Shown here in pieces: positions 32,681-43,855 of a stretch of 64,000 nucleotides of DNA (positions are counted from its first letter, which is position 1; every line of letters begins with the position of its first letter). The stretch is from Coniferiporia sulphurascens (taxonomy: Eukaryota > Basidiomycota > Agaricomycetes > Hymenochaetales > Hymenochaetaceae). The translations under genes were made by a program, and so were the position numbers. The stretch spans positions 310,001 through 374,000 of the forward strand of contig NBBA01000023.1 in the NCBI GenBank assembly GCA_002794785.1, written 5' to 3'. A model generated the notes under the pieces. The model had not been told where the DNA came from, searched no databases, and was given only the letters and a program-made list of their open reading frames with translations.

Positions 32681-33991
32681 ATGTCGACAAACGAGGCAGA
32701 AAAGAACCCCTACGAGCTGCTCAACGTCGGCCTAGAGTCGACGGAGCAAGAGATAAAATCCGCGTACAGAAAGCTGTCGCTCAAGGTCCATCCCGATCGC
32801 GTGCGTCCTCACCGTCTCTTCCAACACATCCTACCTTTTTCTCATTTAACTTCCCCTCACAGAACCCAAATAACCCAGATGCAGGTAAGCATATCTACAA
32901 CTCTTATGATTAACCTAACCGACTCAAATCCCGCAGCTCAGAAGTTCCACGAGCTCAATCAGGCATACGAGCTCCTCCTCGACCCGCTCCGGCGCCTCGC
33001 ACTCACCTCGTCCGTGCGCGCAAAGGAGGCGCGCAAAGCCCGCTTCTCCAAATACGACCAGAAGCGGAAGAACTTGCAAGAGGAGCTCGAGGAGCGTGAA
33101 CGCGCCTTCAAAAAGCAGAAGCTCGACAAAGCAAAGGAGGCACGCGAGCGCGAGAACGAGAATGAACGCATCAAGGAGGCCGGACGGAAGATGCGTGAGG
33201 ACAAAGAAGAGGCGCTAAAGAAGCAGTCGGAGGCAGCAGCCGTCGCTGAAGAACGAGAGGACGAGGCCGACGAGGTTCCGCCGCTTGGTGCGTACAACTC
33301 ATCTACGATACCCAACCGCTCTTACCAATCTACCGCTCCCTCTCAGGCCAACTGGACACAGCCGTAAAACTCAAATACACCCTCCCCTCACACCCAACTC
33401 TCACCACCGCGTCCGCACTGACCGAGCTCCTCTCCCAATTCGGCGAAATCGACACACCGTCCATCGTACTCCTGCTCAGACCACCGAAAAAGGCGCCAAC
33501 AAAGCCGCCCAAGAACGGCAGTGCGCTCGTACCGTTTAAGAAGATCGGGAGCGCGTTTGCAGCGGTGTGTGCGAGCGGTCGGAAGGAGCGTGGATTGGAA
33601 GGGATCGAGATAACGTGGGCGGAGGGAAAGGAGCCTCCGATCCTCGACTGGCTGAAGAGGCAAGGGAAGCTAGGTGCAGGGTCACCAACTCCAGAAGTAG
33701 CTGTGTCGAGTCCGCCACCGCCAGCTTCGGACTTGTTTTCGAAGCTACCGAAATCAACTGGTTCTTCGGCTTTCTCGTCATTTCCTGAATCATTTGTACG
33801 TCCTTTTTCGTATACCTGATCGGTTAGCATGCTGAACGGAACTTGAACAGCCGTCACCTCCAGCTCCCCGGACGCCTCAGTCGAATTTACCGTCTGGGCT
33901 GGATTACGAGTCGCTCACGTTAATGCGACTGCGGCAGGCAGAGCGCGAAAGGCTGGAAAGGGAAATCAGGGAGCAGGAGGCGAACGAGTGA
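32681..33991 (+). CDS. DNAJC17/Cwf23-like J-domain protein (360 aa)
   Basis: Five exons in phase: 32681-32800, 32863-32884, 32937-33287, 33347-33795, 33851-33991. The J domain is at the N-terminus (NPYELLNVGLESTEQEIKSA, then KVHPDR with the HPD signature), split by two introns. A charged coiled coil follows (residues about 75-150), then an RRM-like segment (VKLKYTL, then ITWAEG), and a C-terminal helix LDYESLTLMRLRQAERERLE, which is the characteristic tail of DNAJC17. Relatives are spliceosome-associated (S. pombe Cwf23) and recruit Hsp70 to splicing complexes. It lies two genes from SmD1, another splicing factor, though separate promoters make this probably coincidental. Confidence 0.85.
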
Positions 33992-35175
33992 GCGGGGAGT
34001 ATATAGGGGTACCGCGATCCCTCCCCATATTTACTTAGATGTACTGTATTTTGTGTCTTTAAATTGCTACATTCCCGCAACAATTTCGGAGGACCTGTGA
34101 ATGACTCTATGGACCGGGGGAGCGGAGCTATTTACTTGAGCCCGCGGTTTCACCGAATGGATTTGTTTTTCCAGAATAAACTGAGCGGGTACCTAAAACG
34201 ATTTGCATGTCGATCATAAGGTACAGCTTACTTTACGACCATTGCCATGTCCCTGCTCTTTGCCCTAGGAAAGACCGTCCTGCTCTTCATCCCCGGACAA
34301 GAACAGGACCACAGAGTCGCTCAGGTCACCTTGAACACTGCCGGGTGCTGCACGACGTTTCTCACTTGTGCATGGAGCTAACACCCGCCTAGGGAGACGG
34401 TCGACACGATCGCGTCGTTCTTCCTAGTCCAGCACCAAGTCTCCGTCAGTAACATCGTATATGTAATCCCATATCTCTAACGAGGACGTCCAGGAGCTGA
34501 TCACGCGGGTCGTCAAAGCACACCAAACGCAGCCGCTCGCGACGCCCGTCCTCTTTGCGGGCGACCAGTACACGCTCGTCGCCGACAAGAAGCCCTGGGC
34601 GTACGGTGCTACACTGGAGCTGGGATGGGGAGACGAGCGTGTTGAGCCGTGTGCGGACAAGTGGACGTTCACGTTCTCGCATGTATTTATATAGCATGAC
34701 GCGCGGGGCCGAGAGAGCCGGCCCTCAAGTCGAAATAACGCCGCCCGTCGTGCCCGTTGCTCTTCCTCACCGTCCTCTCGTCCGCCCGCCTGTCCCGCTC
34801 GACTCCCATCTGTAATATTCTGCAACCGCGCCGTTTTATAACAGCTAGGCGCAGTCTGCGGACAAAGCCACGCACAGCCTTGCAACTCGTGTCTCTCGGT
34901 TCACCGCATAGCATCAACAGCCGTCGTTCGTGTCCAGCGCACCCCATTAGCTAGCATAGACACCAATCCGAGACGCAGAGACGCGACGAACCTGCAGTGA
35001 TCGTACCTCGCGCTTGATAGCCGCGGCCCTTATAATCTTCTTTATACATGCTCTCCCCCTGAAGACCGGTACGATTCTCACTTTTTCGCCTCGCTTCCAT
35101 CCTGAAAAGTGTCCCTGTTTTTCTACTTAAACTCAGCATCCGTGCCTTACAGCCCCTCCCATCCTGCCACTACCC
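33992..35175. other. intergenic, one possible short coding relic at 34470-34696 (+)
   Basis: A plus-strand open frame ending at the TAG 34694-34696 reads EDVQELITRVVKAHQTQPLA, then TPVLFAGDQYTLVADK and KWTFTFSHVFI. It looks protein-like and could be the last exon of a small gene beginning near ATG 34230 (MSLLFALGKTVLLFIPGQEQ), but the joins are uncertain and I recognise no family. The remainder shows no supported gene. A GC-rich leader for the F-box gene occupies the right end. Confidence 0.3.
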
Positions 35176-36769
35176 ATGGCAGACCGGTCAACTGTTTCCT
35201 GGGACTGGACGCCGTTCGAAGAGCCTCCGCTCAACTCTCCATCGGAGGAGGTCCCCGGCCTTCTCTCGACGAACGTGTGCGTCACCTTGTACCTTTCGAG
35301 TAGTCTCAGCACTCTGACTCGTCCTCCCCCAGCGACCCTCGCCCGTCCCCTTCAGAGGTCGTCCAGCTCGACGACGACATATCGAAATTGGAGGAAGAGC
35401 TCGCGTCGCTCAAAATCAAGCGTCTAAAGGTCCTCTCCGACCACGCGCTCATCAATACCATCCCGCCCGAGATCCTCAGCCGCATCTTCGAGCTCGGCAC
35501 GCACGAGAATATCCACCTCATCCCTATCCTCTCGCTCGTCTCCAAGCACTGGCGGCAGACGACGTTGCATACACCGACGCTCTGGTCGTACGTCAAGCTC
35601 GACCACGACTGGAACTACGGCCGCGGTGCCGAGTTCCTCCGCAAGGTCCAAACGTACATGCAGCGCGCCCAGGCCGCCAAGATCCACGTCGACCTCGACT
35701 TCCGCTACTGCGAGTCCGTCGGCGAGGCACGCGCCATCATGTCCGCCCTCCACCCCCATCTCGCGCGCTGCTTCTACTTCCGCGTGAGCGTCCCTGACTG
35801 GGAGTGGATGACCATCGTCCAGGAGCAGTGCCAGAACATGAACGACGCGCTAGAGGAGATTGCTCTTCGCATCGATCCGGGGGACAGCGAGGATGGCGCG
35901 CCCGTGCCGCTCCTGTCTGGCGACTTCCCGCGGCTCACCTGCGTCGTCCTCGAGCAGACGCCGCTCGCGTGCGTGTTCTCCAAAGCGCGCACACCGCGTC
36001 TGCGCTGCTTCCACCTCGTGCGCGACAACCGGTACCACGCAAACCAGCGCATCCGCATCGCGCTACGCGAGTACCTCGCCGCGCTTACCACGACAGACAC
36101 GCTCCAGGACGTGCGTTTGCAGTCCGCGTCGTTCCACCTCGATGGTTCCGAGTGCCTCTTCCAAAGCACACCAGAGCTCACGCCCGTGCCCGCGCTGACA
36201 GACCTCGCCATATCCTTCCTCGACGCGACAAACGTCGCCCTCCTCCTCGACACCATCTCTCTACCCTCGCTCTTCCGCCTCGCAGTGCAGATGGACACAG
36301 GACCCGAGGGCGACAACCTCTCCTGGCTCGCACGTCTCTCCGGCGCCGCACAAGCGGGCGCCTCCCCGCACTACGCCACCTCGAGCTCCGCGCCTGCACA
36401 ACAGAGGGCGCCGCGCTCGCCCCCGTCGTGCGCGCGCTCCACGGGCTCCCGCAGCTCACCGCACTGGGGCTCGCCGCGCCGCCCTCCGGCGCAGCCGGCG
36501 CGCGCCTCTTCGAGCTGCTCGCCGCAGGACCCGAGCGCACGGGCGCGTGGCTGCTCCCGAACCTGCGCGTCCTCAGTCTGAGCGGGTGCCGCGACATCAG
36601 CGGGCACGAGATCCTGCGCGTCGTTCGTGCGCGCAGGGCGGGCGCGGTGGCGGGGCTCGGCGGTGTCGTGCCGATTCGCATGGTGCGGCTTGCGCCGTGT
36701 TACCCGCTCGACCCCGACGTTGCCGACTCTTTGCGCCAGGAGCTCGAGGAGCTCAGGGTCGTGGGCTGA
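35176..36769 (+). pseudogene. F-box/LRR protein, frameshifted as read
   Basis: Exon 1 is 35176-35276 and exon 2 begins at 35333, in phase. The protein starts MADRSTVSWDWTPFEEPPLN, has a short coiled coil (ISKLEEELASLKIKRLKVL) and then the F-box core INTIPPEILSRIFELGTHEN with LVSKHWRQTTLHTPTLWSYV, the layout of the very large agaricomycete F-box family. Leucine-rich repeats follow. Between about 36290 and 36370 the reading frame must change by one base: upstream SLPSLFRLAVQMD is in frame 1, whereas LPALRHLELRA, LPQLTALGLAAP and LLPNLRVLSLSGCRDISGHE are in another frame running to TGA 36767. Either one base is missing in the assembly or the gene is broken. The role would be substrate selection for an SCF ubiquitin ligase; the substrate is unknown. 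Confidence 0.8.
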
Positions 36770-37002
36770 GCCGAGCGCTTGTAACAAAAATGTATAGTAT
36801 GGATATATGGATCAGATCTCTTTTCTCTCGCTGCTGTCGAATTTGCTTTTCCATTGTAATTTTTCCAACTCCACGGACAATGTACAGTACAGATCTGAAC
36901 TTCCCTCCCTACGCTTTGTGTCTAGCCGTGCATCTTGTATAGAATCCAATAAACTGGTATTTTTCGTTTCCCCCATAATGATACAACAAGTTTTTTTTGC
37001 TA

Positions 37003-38568
37003 CTACTGCTTCGCCTTGGCCGCGCCAACCCAATAGCTGCCGTTCGGCCACTCGTACTCCGCAATACTCGTCTTGTACATCTCGATGCTGTACCCCTCGT
37101 CGGCCGAGCTGGGCACATTGTAGCGGCCCTGTGCGTTAATGCTGCACGGGTTCAAGAAATGCTCGTGGAGGTGGTCGACGAACTCGAGCACGTTGCGCTC
37201 CATGCTGCCCGACACAGCGATATAGTCAATGAGCGAGAGGTGGATAACGTACTCGCACAGGCCCACCCCGCCCGCGTGCGGGCACACCGGCACGCCGAAC
37301 TTGGCCGCCATAAGCAGCACACTCAGCACCTCGCTCACACCCGCCAGACGACAGCTATCAATCTGCACGACGTCGATCGCCTGGGCCTGCAACAGCTGCT
37401 TGAAGATAATCCGATTATGCGCGTGCTCGCCCGTCGCGACGCCGATGCCATACGGCCGCAGCGCAGTGCGCACCGCCGCGTGCCCGAGCACGTCGTCCGG
37501 CGCCGTCGGCTCCTCGATGAACCACGGCCGGATCTCCGCGAGCGACTTGACATAGTCGATCGCGACGGGGACGTCCCACACCTGGTTCGCGTCGATCATG
37601 AGCACCGCGCCCGTCGGCCCCGCGTTCTTGCCGTGCAGCTCCGGCGCAGCGGGGTCGCGCACCGGCGCGCCCGCGGGCAGGTACTGCGGGTCGTCGATGA
37701 CCGAGCGGATGATCTTCCCGCGGCGCAAGTCCGCATCACGGTCCGCGCCGACCTTCATCTTGAAGTGGTTGAAGCCGGCGGCGACGGCCTCCTTCGTGAG
37801 CCGCGCGACCTTCTCGTCGCTATAGCCGAGCCAGCCGGCGGAGGTGACGTACGCGGGGTAGCCCTTCTCGCGCACGACGCGCTCGCGCTCGGCCTTGGAG
37901 GCCGCGTTGGCCCTGAGGAGCGCGAGCGCCTCGTCCGGCGTGATGGCGTCGGTGATGTAGCGGAAGGCGGTGGCGGCGACGAGCTCCTCGGGGGTGAAGT
38001 CGACGACGAGCTTCCAGAGCGGCTTCTTGCGCGACTTGGCGAAGAGGTCCCAGAGCGCGTTGTCGGCCGCACCGGTCGCGATGTGGATCACGCCCTTCTC
38101 CGGGCCGATCCTGAGTATGGGTTTTAGCGGGCGGAAGAGCAGGTGATGCTAGTGCCTACCAGCGCAGCTGCGGGTCAGCGAGGAGGAAGTCCCAGGTCTT
38201 GCCCATGTTGGCGAACAGCGACTCGACCTCCTTTCCGACGAGGCGCTTCGCAACTTCATGGATCGCCGAGCAGACCTACGAAAATAAAACCATGAGTGCT
38301 TGCAGACACGCATATAGGTAGAGAGACACGGACGATCTCGTTTCCGCGGCCGATGGTGAAGGTCATGCCGTGGCCGACGAGGTCCGAGTTTGTGAAGATG
38401 GAGACATACGCCGACGAGTAGTCGCACTCGGTGTTCCTGTGGTCGGTCAGCGTATGCGCTGCAGAGACAGGGTTAAACGTACATGGCATCGGTGCCATCG
38501 CCGGAAAGGGAGGTCGGGAAGCGGACGTCGTGCGTCTCGAAATGGGTGATCCTGACCGGCTCAGTCAT
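37003..38568 (-). CDS. L-fuconate dehydratase / ENOSF1-type enolase superfamily enzyme (470 aa)
   Basis: Four exons in phase: 38568-38483, 38436-38334, 38275-38160, 38110-37003. The first junction gives TDAMNTECDYSSAYV, matching the family's DAMN...DYS.AYV motif. Mandelate-racemase-subgroup residues are visible: FKMKVGADRDADLRRG (Lys base), VLMIDANQVWDV, WFIEEPTAPDD and GVATGEHAHN (the metal ligands Asp, Glu, Glu), QIDSCRLAG, and CPHAGGVGLCE (the His base). The enzyme dehydrates a sugar acid, by family L-fuconate to the 2-keto-3-deoxy acid, using Mg2+. Length fits ENOSF1 relatives. Exact sugar acid specificity cannot be read from sequence. No targeting signal is seen. Confidence 0.9.
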
Positions 38569-39906
38569 TGCGGCGGCAGCGACGGCGACGAGGGGGAGGA
38601 GGAGGGGGAGGGAGTTTGTGGCAGAGAGAGGGGGAGGAGGAGCTTATATGCTAGCTGAGCAGAGGCGCATGGCGGCCCGGCGGCCCCGTGGGGTCGGACC
38701 GGCTCGACTTTTTCTAACGAGCCTGGCAAGCTCCGAGAGTCGTCGGGCTATTCGTCCGTACGCAGGGAGTCGACTTGCATCCAGTACATGCGTTTTGTAC
38801 TTCGCACTTTCCTAATCCCGCCAACTGCCGCGGAAAGCTCTAACTATGCGGACTTTGTCTGAAAACACCGAGCCACAAAGTATACCGTGTCACTAGACTT
38901 TAGTCAAGGCTCGTAGCTTAGAGTGCCAAGTCTGAGCCATAGTGGACGAAACGTCGTTACAGGACAGGGCCGCAACCAGGGGAAGCATTAATATTGCTCT
39001 CAGGCAGGACGCGCCGCCCTAGACGACTCGGAGCTCGGAGATCCACAACTGGGGCTATTAAGTATATGGACCAGCGCAACAGGAGTAAACAAGCTTCACC
39101 GGTCGCTGTCAGAGTTCGGAACAAGGGAGTTCAGGTTCATAAAAGACATAGCCATACCAACATCCACTCTTAAATATTAGAGCCCCTCGTAAACATAGCT
39201 ACCAGTGGGCCGGTTCAGGGGAAACGGCTGGGGACACCAAGTGGCAACGGCAACACCGACCGCGCTTTGCATTCAGGTCATTAGGAGTCCATTTAATTCT
39301 CCGTCGCGACAACCATTAATATTAGTCCCTCGAACACAGATATCGAACCTCGTAAATAGATGACTACTGAATCCACGCCGAAGTCCCCAACCGCGACGTT
39401 CCGCTCATAACGAAGGGAACCCATAGCAACGGCCCGGACTTCCCGGATAACTGTGCTCTACCGCGGATACGCAGGCGCAGACCTTTTTCGCGGGGTTTAT
39501 GGGGAGGACAGCGACGCAGGAAGGAAGAGATGGAGTGGACGAATATGAAGGTGCCTTTCCGGTAGACGGTCGTGTGGCAGCCCAACGCTGTGGCAATTCG
39601 AACGAAGCGACGATACTTGACACAGATGTAGATATGTTGTCCAACGAAATCTGGCAATAATAACGTCTTGACGGAGGGCAAAGACTGGAGGACGAGAACG
39701 AGAACGGACTCTTGAAGCGCTCGTGAACGGCGCGCCGACGTGACGGGGACAAAGTAGTGTAACGAATCCGTGTCGATCCCTCCGCCTCAAGTTTTTTCTC
39801 CCCCTGTAATCCGTCCCCGCTCAATGCAACTCCTTGACCTCACACTCGAGTCTCGCGCCAACATCCAGTAGACAAACACACCCTCTACACAGCTCGAAAA
39901 AACACA
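38569..39906. other. intergenic stretch of 1.3 kb; right part is the left end of the duplicated unit
   Basis: No gene is supported. From about 39480 onward the DNA is duplicated at about 45265 onward, and immediately before 39907 lies the TRM112 leader. The stretch 38820-39400 has several TTAATATT-type motifs and no coding signal. Confidence 0.45.
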
Positions 39907-40466
39907 ATGGTCCGGCTCATCACGCACAACCTGCTCGCGTGTCACGTCAAGGGCTGCACGACCAACAACTTCCCGCTCGCCTTCACGGACGTCCAGATCG
40001 AGCTCCGCGAAGCCGAGTTCAACGAGGATTTCCTCCGTGGGTTCGCACCCAGGATAGAATGGAAGGCCCTTGTGGACGCGGCGAAGCAGGTGAGCGTCGT
40101 GCCACTGTGTCTCCTCTATCTCATCTCTCTAATCTGTTGTATCTTTTTCGATTGATTGAAGCTTGGGGACACCTCTTTACCAGAGGAACAGCCTGAGGTG
40201 CTCGATGAAGACTTTCTCAAGACATTACATCATGTCCTTCTCGAGGTTAGTGTAGGATCAGCCACATCCCCATGTCGTCTCAATATTCACCTCCATACTA
40301 GATCCACGTAGAAGAAGGTGCGATGGTGTGTCAGAACTGCGGACATGTATACCCCGTTAAAAGCGGTATCCCGAACATGGTACGCTTCGCTGCTTATCCG
40401 GAGAAGCCGTGTCTGACTGCTCCTGGAACGCAAACACAGTTATTGGCCGAGCACGAGATCGGCTGA
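39907..40466 (+). CDS. TRM112: TRM112, methyltransferase activator (123 aa), intact copy
   Basis: Four exons, all in phase 0: 39907-40089, 40162-40245, 40302-40379, 40440-40466. The protein begins MVRLITHNLLACHVKGC and ends with the paired zinc-knuckle segment MVCQNCGHVYPVKSGIPNM joined across the last intron to LLAEHEIG, the conserved TRM112 C-terminus. It is the small partner that stabilises and activates several methyltransferases acting on tRNA, rRNA and release factor eRF1. The length is typical. A decayed second copy lies at 45859-46272 in the duplicated unit. Confidence 0.93.
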
Positions 40467-41042
40467 GCCTCATCGGCCAGTGTCTGTGTGCCAGCGCAAG
40501 ATTGCTTTTATATTCGGGAAGGGACGAGTAGCGTGTTCGATATTCTGTAAATCTACGATCTACGCGAAGCAATGGATGATCAGGACAAAAAAAAGAGAAT
40601 ATTAGACGATGTACGCACATTCGCTTGTACAATAATAGGTTATATCAAACCATCTACGTTCAACGTGTATTGCCGCCTATATCGTGTATCGTCCGCCTTC
40701 TTTGCACTCTTGCTGACTGGTCGCTTGGGCTCAGGTATAATCGCCTCCGGAGGTTGAGCGAAATTTATAAAGGCACGGAGAAAGCTTCAAATGGACTTTA
40801 GCGATACCCAAGATACAACTAGAAAAGTGAAGTCGGGAGATGGGGGAGGGTCCACAAAAGTGTTCACTACCTTTGTGGTCGGGGTACAAATCGCTGACCC
40901 CCTCCCCCTGCCTCGACAACTTCGTAAATCGGACACAGCAACTGCAAGGCTGAGATATCAACACACACAAAGGCTGGCACTGCCCGTCAGAGCTTCGCGA
41001 ATCACTATGAACCACCGCCGAGTAGAATATCGGCCGGAAAAG

Positions 41043-41392
41043 CCACCTCTCCTGGGTGGTTTTCACCGGATCGATTATCCATCGGTGGCAGAATCATTTG
41101 GATCAGCTCATCTTGCAAGCCTCGAAATGCCTGACAATCTCACATAACTATTCGGGGGGGTTTCGTGTTGTCGTGTCTATACTTGCCCATGAAACAATCG
41201 CTCAGCGCAAGCCACCTCCACCTCTCTTGGGCGGTTCTCACCGGATCGATTACCCATCGGTGGAAGAATCATTTGGATCAGCTCGTCTTTCAAGCCTCGA
41301 AATGCCTGACAATCTCACATAAGTATTCGAGGAGATTTCGTATTGTCGTGTCTACTACTTGCCCATGAAACAACCGCTCAGTGCCTGCGCAC
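41043..41392 (+). repeat. 175-bp direct tandem repeat, two units
   Basis: CCACCTCTCCTGGGTGG at 41043 and CCACCTCTCTTGGGCGG at 41218 start two units that match nearly throughout, including CACCGGATCGATTA, AGAATCATTTGGATCAGCTC and CCTCGAAATGCCTGACAATC. Unit 2 of the segmental duplication has only one such unit (about 46846-46995). Confidence 0.85.
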
Positions 41393-41694
41393 AGGCCCTC
41401 TTAGCTCTGTCCGTGGGCCGTCCACGGATTAGCCATTGTCTGCCACCAAGCCGCGCAGAGGTACCACGCACGTCGACCCCCAAACGGGCAAAACCGCACA
41501 AACACTCGACGCAAAACCACGCAACCAGACACTAAAGCAGACTTACTATCTACAGTACCTGCCGCCTAAGGTAATCCCGCGCACAATGAGGGAGGCAGTG
41601 TGTGCGTTGTACCTATTTGTACGAACGCTCGATTGCAATCGGTCTGTGCAAAATCGCACCTCGAGGCGTGGCCGGCCGTGACGTGCCGGACGCG

Positions 41695-41700
41695 TATAAA
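41695..41700 (+). promoter_or_regulatory. TATA box of Ser-rich gene, copy 1
   Basis: TATAAA in GGACGCGTATAAATTCC, about 190 bp upstream of the ATG at 41889, followed by a CT-rich leader. The flanking 130 bp are almost identical to those of copy 2. Confidence 0.6.
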
Positions 41701-41888
41701 TTCCTGGCCCCCTCCTGCCCACCCTCTTCACCCCCCTCTGCCTCTGGCCCCCCAGTGCCGGAACCACTTCTCTCCCGCTCACCATTTCTCGCTCCTCGCT
41801 CCTCACCCCTTTAACCACACACTCACCCACGTCTTTACACGTGTCACCACTACCACTCACCCCCAGCCGCTACCACCCAGCCGCCAAA

Positions 41889-42600
41889 ATGCCTGCTGAC
41901 CGTCCCGCCCGTTCCATTACCATCATCTCGCGCGGCCCAGTCCGTCGCTCGACGTCCTCCTCGTCACTTTCATCCTCCTGCTCCATGCACATCCCCTCCG
42001 TGCCCAGCTCGCCCTCGGTGTCGCCTACGCATTCTCGCTCCTCGTCCCCCGGGTCCTCGCCGCGCAAGGTCCTCCGCGCTCCAACGCCATACCCCGCGCC
42101 GATGCGCCGCCAGCCGTCCATGTCTAGCCTCGCATCCATCTACTCCTCCCCGGACAAAGAGAACTACGCGTTATTCGCGCGTTCCTCCGCGCCGTCGCCT
42201 TCCTCCTCGCCTTCCCCGAAGCACAAGAGGACCAGCAAGGACGGGAAGGCGCCCGCAGACTACCGAGGCATTCTTCTCACCCCCCGCCGCCCGTCGCCCT
42301 CGTCCGTATCGTCCTCCGAATCATGCCTCTCCCTCTCTGAGATCCTGCAAGAGCTCGCGGACGAGCGCGCGAAGGAGCTGACGGAGAGCCCCCTCGCGGA
42401 CGCGACAGCCGCGTTCGTCGATATCGTCTCGGACGTCCAAGGTATCATGTGCCCCCCCAACTCGCCCGTCCTGAGGCGCACTGCTTGGTTCGTCGTCCAT
42501 TCCCCTTCTCTCCCCCTTCGCATCGCTAAAACGCCTTTGTTTTCTTTTCCCTAACAGAGTGGTTCGCGCACGAGACCGCGGCTCAGCTGCCACAATCGAA
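41889..42600 (+). CDS. Ser/Pro-rich small protein, copy 1
   Basis: Exon 1 is 41889-42487, 199 codons, starting MPADRPARSITIISRGPVRR. It has a long Ser-rich low-complexity stretch with many SP sites (SPGSSPRKVLRAPTPYPAP), a short DKENY motif, and a conserved C-terminal part LSEILQELADERAKELTESP and DVQGIMCPPNSPVLRRTAW. A donor at 42488 and an acceptor near 42556-42558 suggest a second short exon whose phase I could not settle, so the end is approximate. No recognised domain. Phosphorylation-rich disorder plus a helical C-terminal motif suggests a regulatory peptide. The paralogue at 47468 keeps the frame with only a two-codon difference, which argues that it is a real gene. Confidence 0.65.
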
Positions 42601-42609
42601 GATTATCAG

Positions 42610-43855
42610 TTGAATTAATGTACTTTTAGTAGTTAGTCTGAGTGCCCTCGGCACGATTACGGTTTCCTTGGATTTCTTTCTTCCTTTTTCCCCTCTTTTA
42701 CAATTTATTACAAGTGGCGCTGCCATACACTACCACACGGACCGTGGCCGCTTCTTAGACCGCAATTACAAAATACAAAAAAATTCGTAAATACATACAG
42801 ACTTGTAGCAGCACTTACAGTATTAGCAGGCGGGTGGCCTCTGTCGAGTGAAAATTACATAGCCTCTGATCAATCTACGCGAAAAACGCTGCATGCATGA
42901 AGAGTGAACACGATTTATGCCACCGTTGGAAGTTGGAACAAATCAGTGGTGGCCGGCACGGTGCTTGAACTTAGCATACATTTCGACGCGCATGACAACC
43001 GTACTAAGACGCTTTACTTGGCCGCCCTTGTTTTTTTCTTCTGACAGAGGTAAGGGCCACGTTCCGATGTTCCCTTCACGCCCTTCTTCGTAGCGGACAA
43101 ATACCACTCCCCAAATCATAATGTTTAGACGAGTGATGAGCTGCCTGGGAGTATTAATGATCCAACTATGGGGACTTCATAGGACCACTACTACCAGCTG
43201 CATTTCAACCTGTAGATAGCGCACACAAAAACCACGTTTAGAAAGCTGAGTGGCGGAGCCACACTTCGCATGGAGGAACTCGCCACGACCAAAATATAAC
43301 AGAAAGCCATCCTGAATACCTGAAAGCGTTTCGGACAGGCACACTCAGCATTCTGACGGAGGGGGCATGTCCGTTTATGACACGTCCCCCGCTCAAGTCA
43401 CCGTTGAAGAAATTTAACTCACACAGCGGAACAGCGAAGAGAGGCGGAAGGGGTACAGTGTTCAAGAGTGAAAATAATGGCGCAGAATCAAGTAAGCATC
43501 GTCCGACCCATCCTTTGTTCGAGTCGGACGTCCCATGTACTGTCGAGAGGCTCGCCTTCGACTCCCAGTCTTCCACTCGAACACTCGAATCGCAATGTGT
43601 GTCGAGGAAGGTCCATCAGATGCTGCAGAAACCCCATGAGGACGGATACCAGAGCCTATAGATTTACGCAAGCAGATAATCAAGAAGCAAGACACTAGCG
43701 CGGCAGGATACGTGTTATTTGTTTATTTTGCGCATTTCGGAGGCTGTAACAACAAAGACAGCGAGAAGACACATTTGTCAAAGCGGAACAACAATTAGAA
43801 TGTTTCAGAGTTCGAGGATTTTACGCAAGTCGGAGGTGGCAACAAGAAGATTCAT
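42610..43855. other. intergenic of unit 1 between Ser-rich gene and TUP1 fragment
   Basis: No gene supported. It contains presumed 3' flanks of both genes. Homologous to 48190-49456. Confidence 0.45.

Larger units (their letters stand above)
40467..41888. other. intergenic with a 175-bp direct repeat and the Ser-rich gene promoter
   Basis: Apart from the repeat at 41043-41392 and the promoter at about 41588-41700 described separately, no gene is supported. The corresponding region of unit 2 (46273-47467) is more diverged except for the last 200 bp. Confidence 0.45.

Noticed and set aside
35804..36769. Separate long Arg/Pro/His-rich protein in another frame over the F-box gene
   Set aside because: Only its last 140 or so codons resemble a protein (leucine-rich repeats) and these complete the F-box gene; the earlier part is a shadow frame of GC-rich coding DNA.
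36997..38127. Plus-strand 376-codon frame opposite the dehydratase
   Set aside because: It is the antisense shadow of a strongly supported enolase-superfamily gene and has Arg/His/Val composition typical of such shadows.
38436..38483. Apparent one-base frameshift between exons 1 and 2 of the L-fuconate dehydratase gene
   Set aside because: Using the acceptor at CCACAG (exon 2 from 38436) instead of CTGCAG restores the frame and gives the family motif DAMN...DYS.AYV with a 46-nt intron, so no break exists.
39405..39824. 139-codon minus-strand ORF upstream of TRM112
   Set aside because: Low-complexity composition, no family resemblance, and the frame is not kept in the duplicated copy at about 45290-45700.
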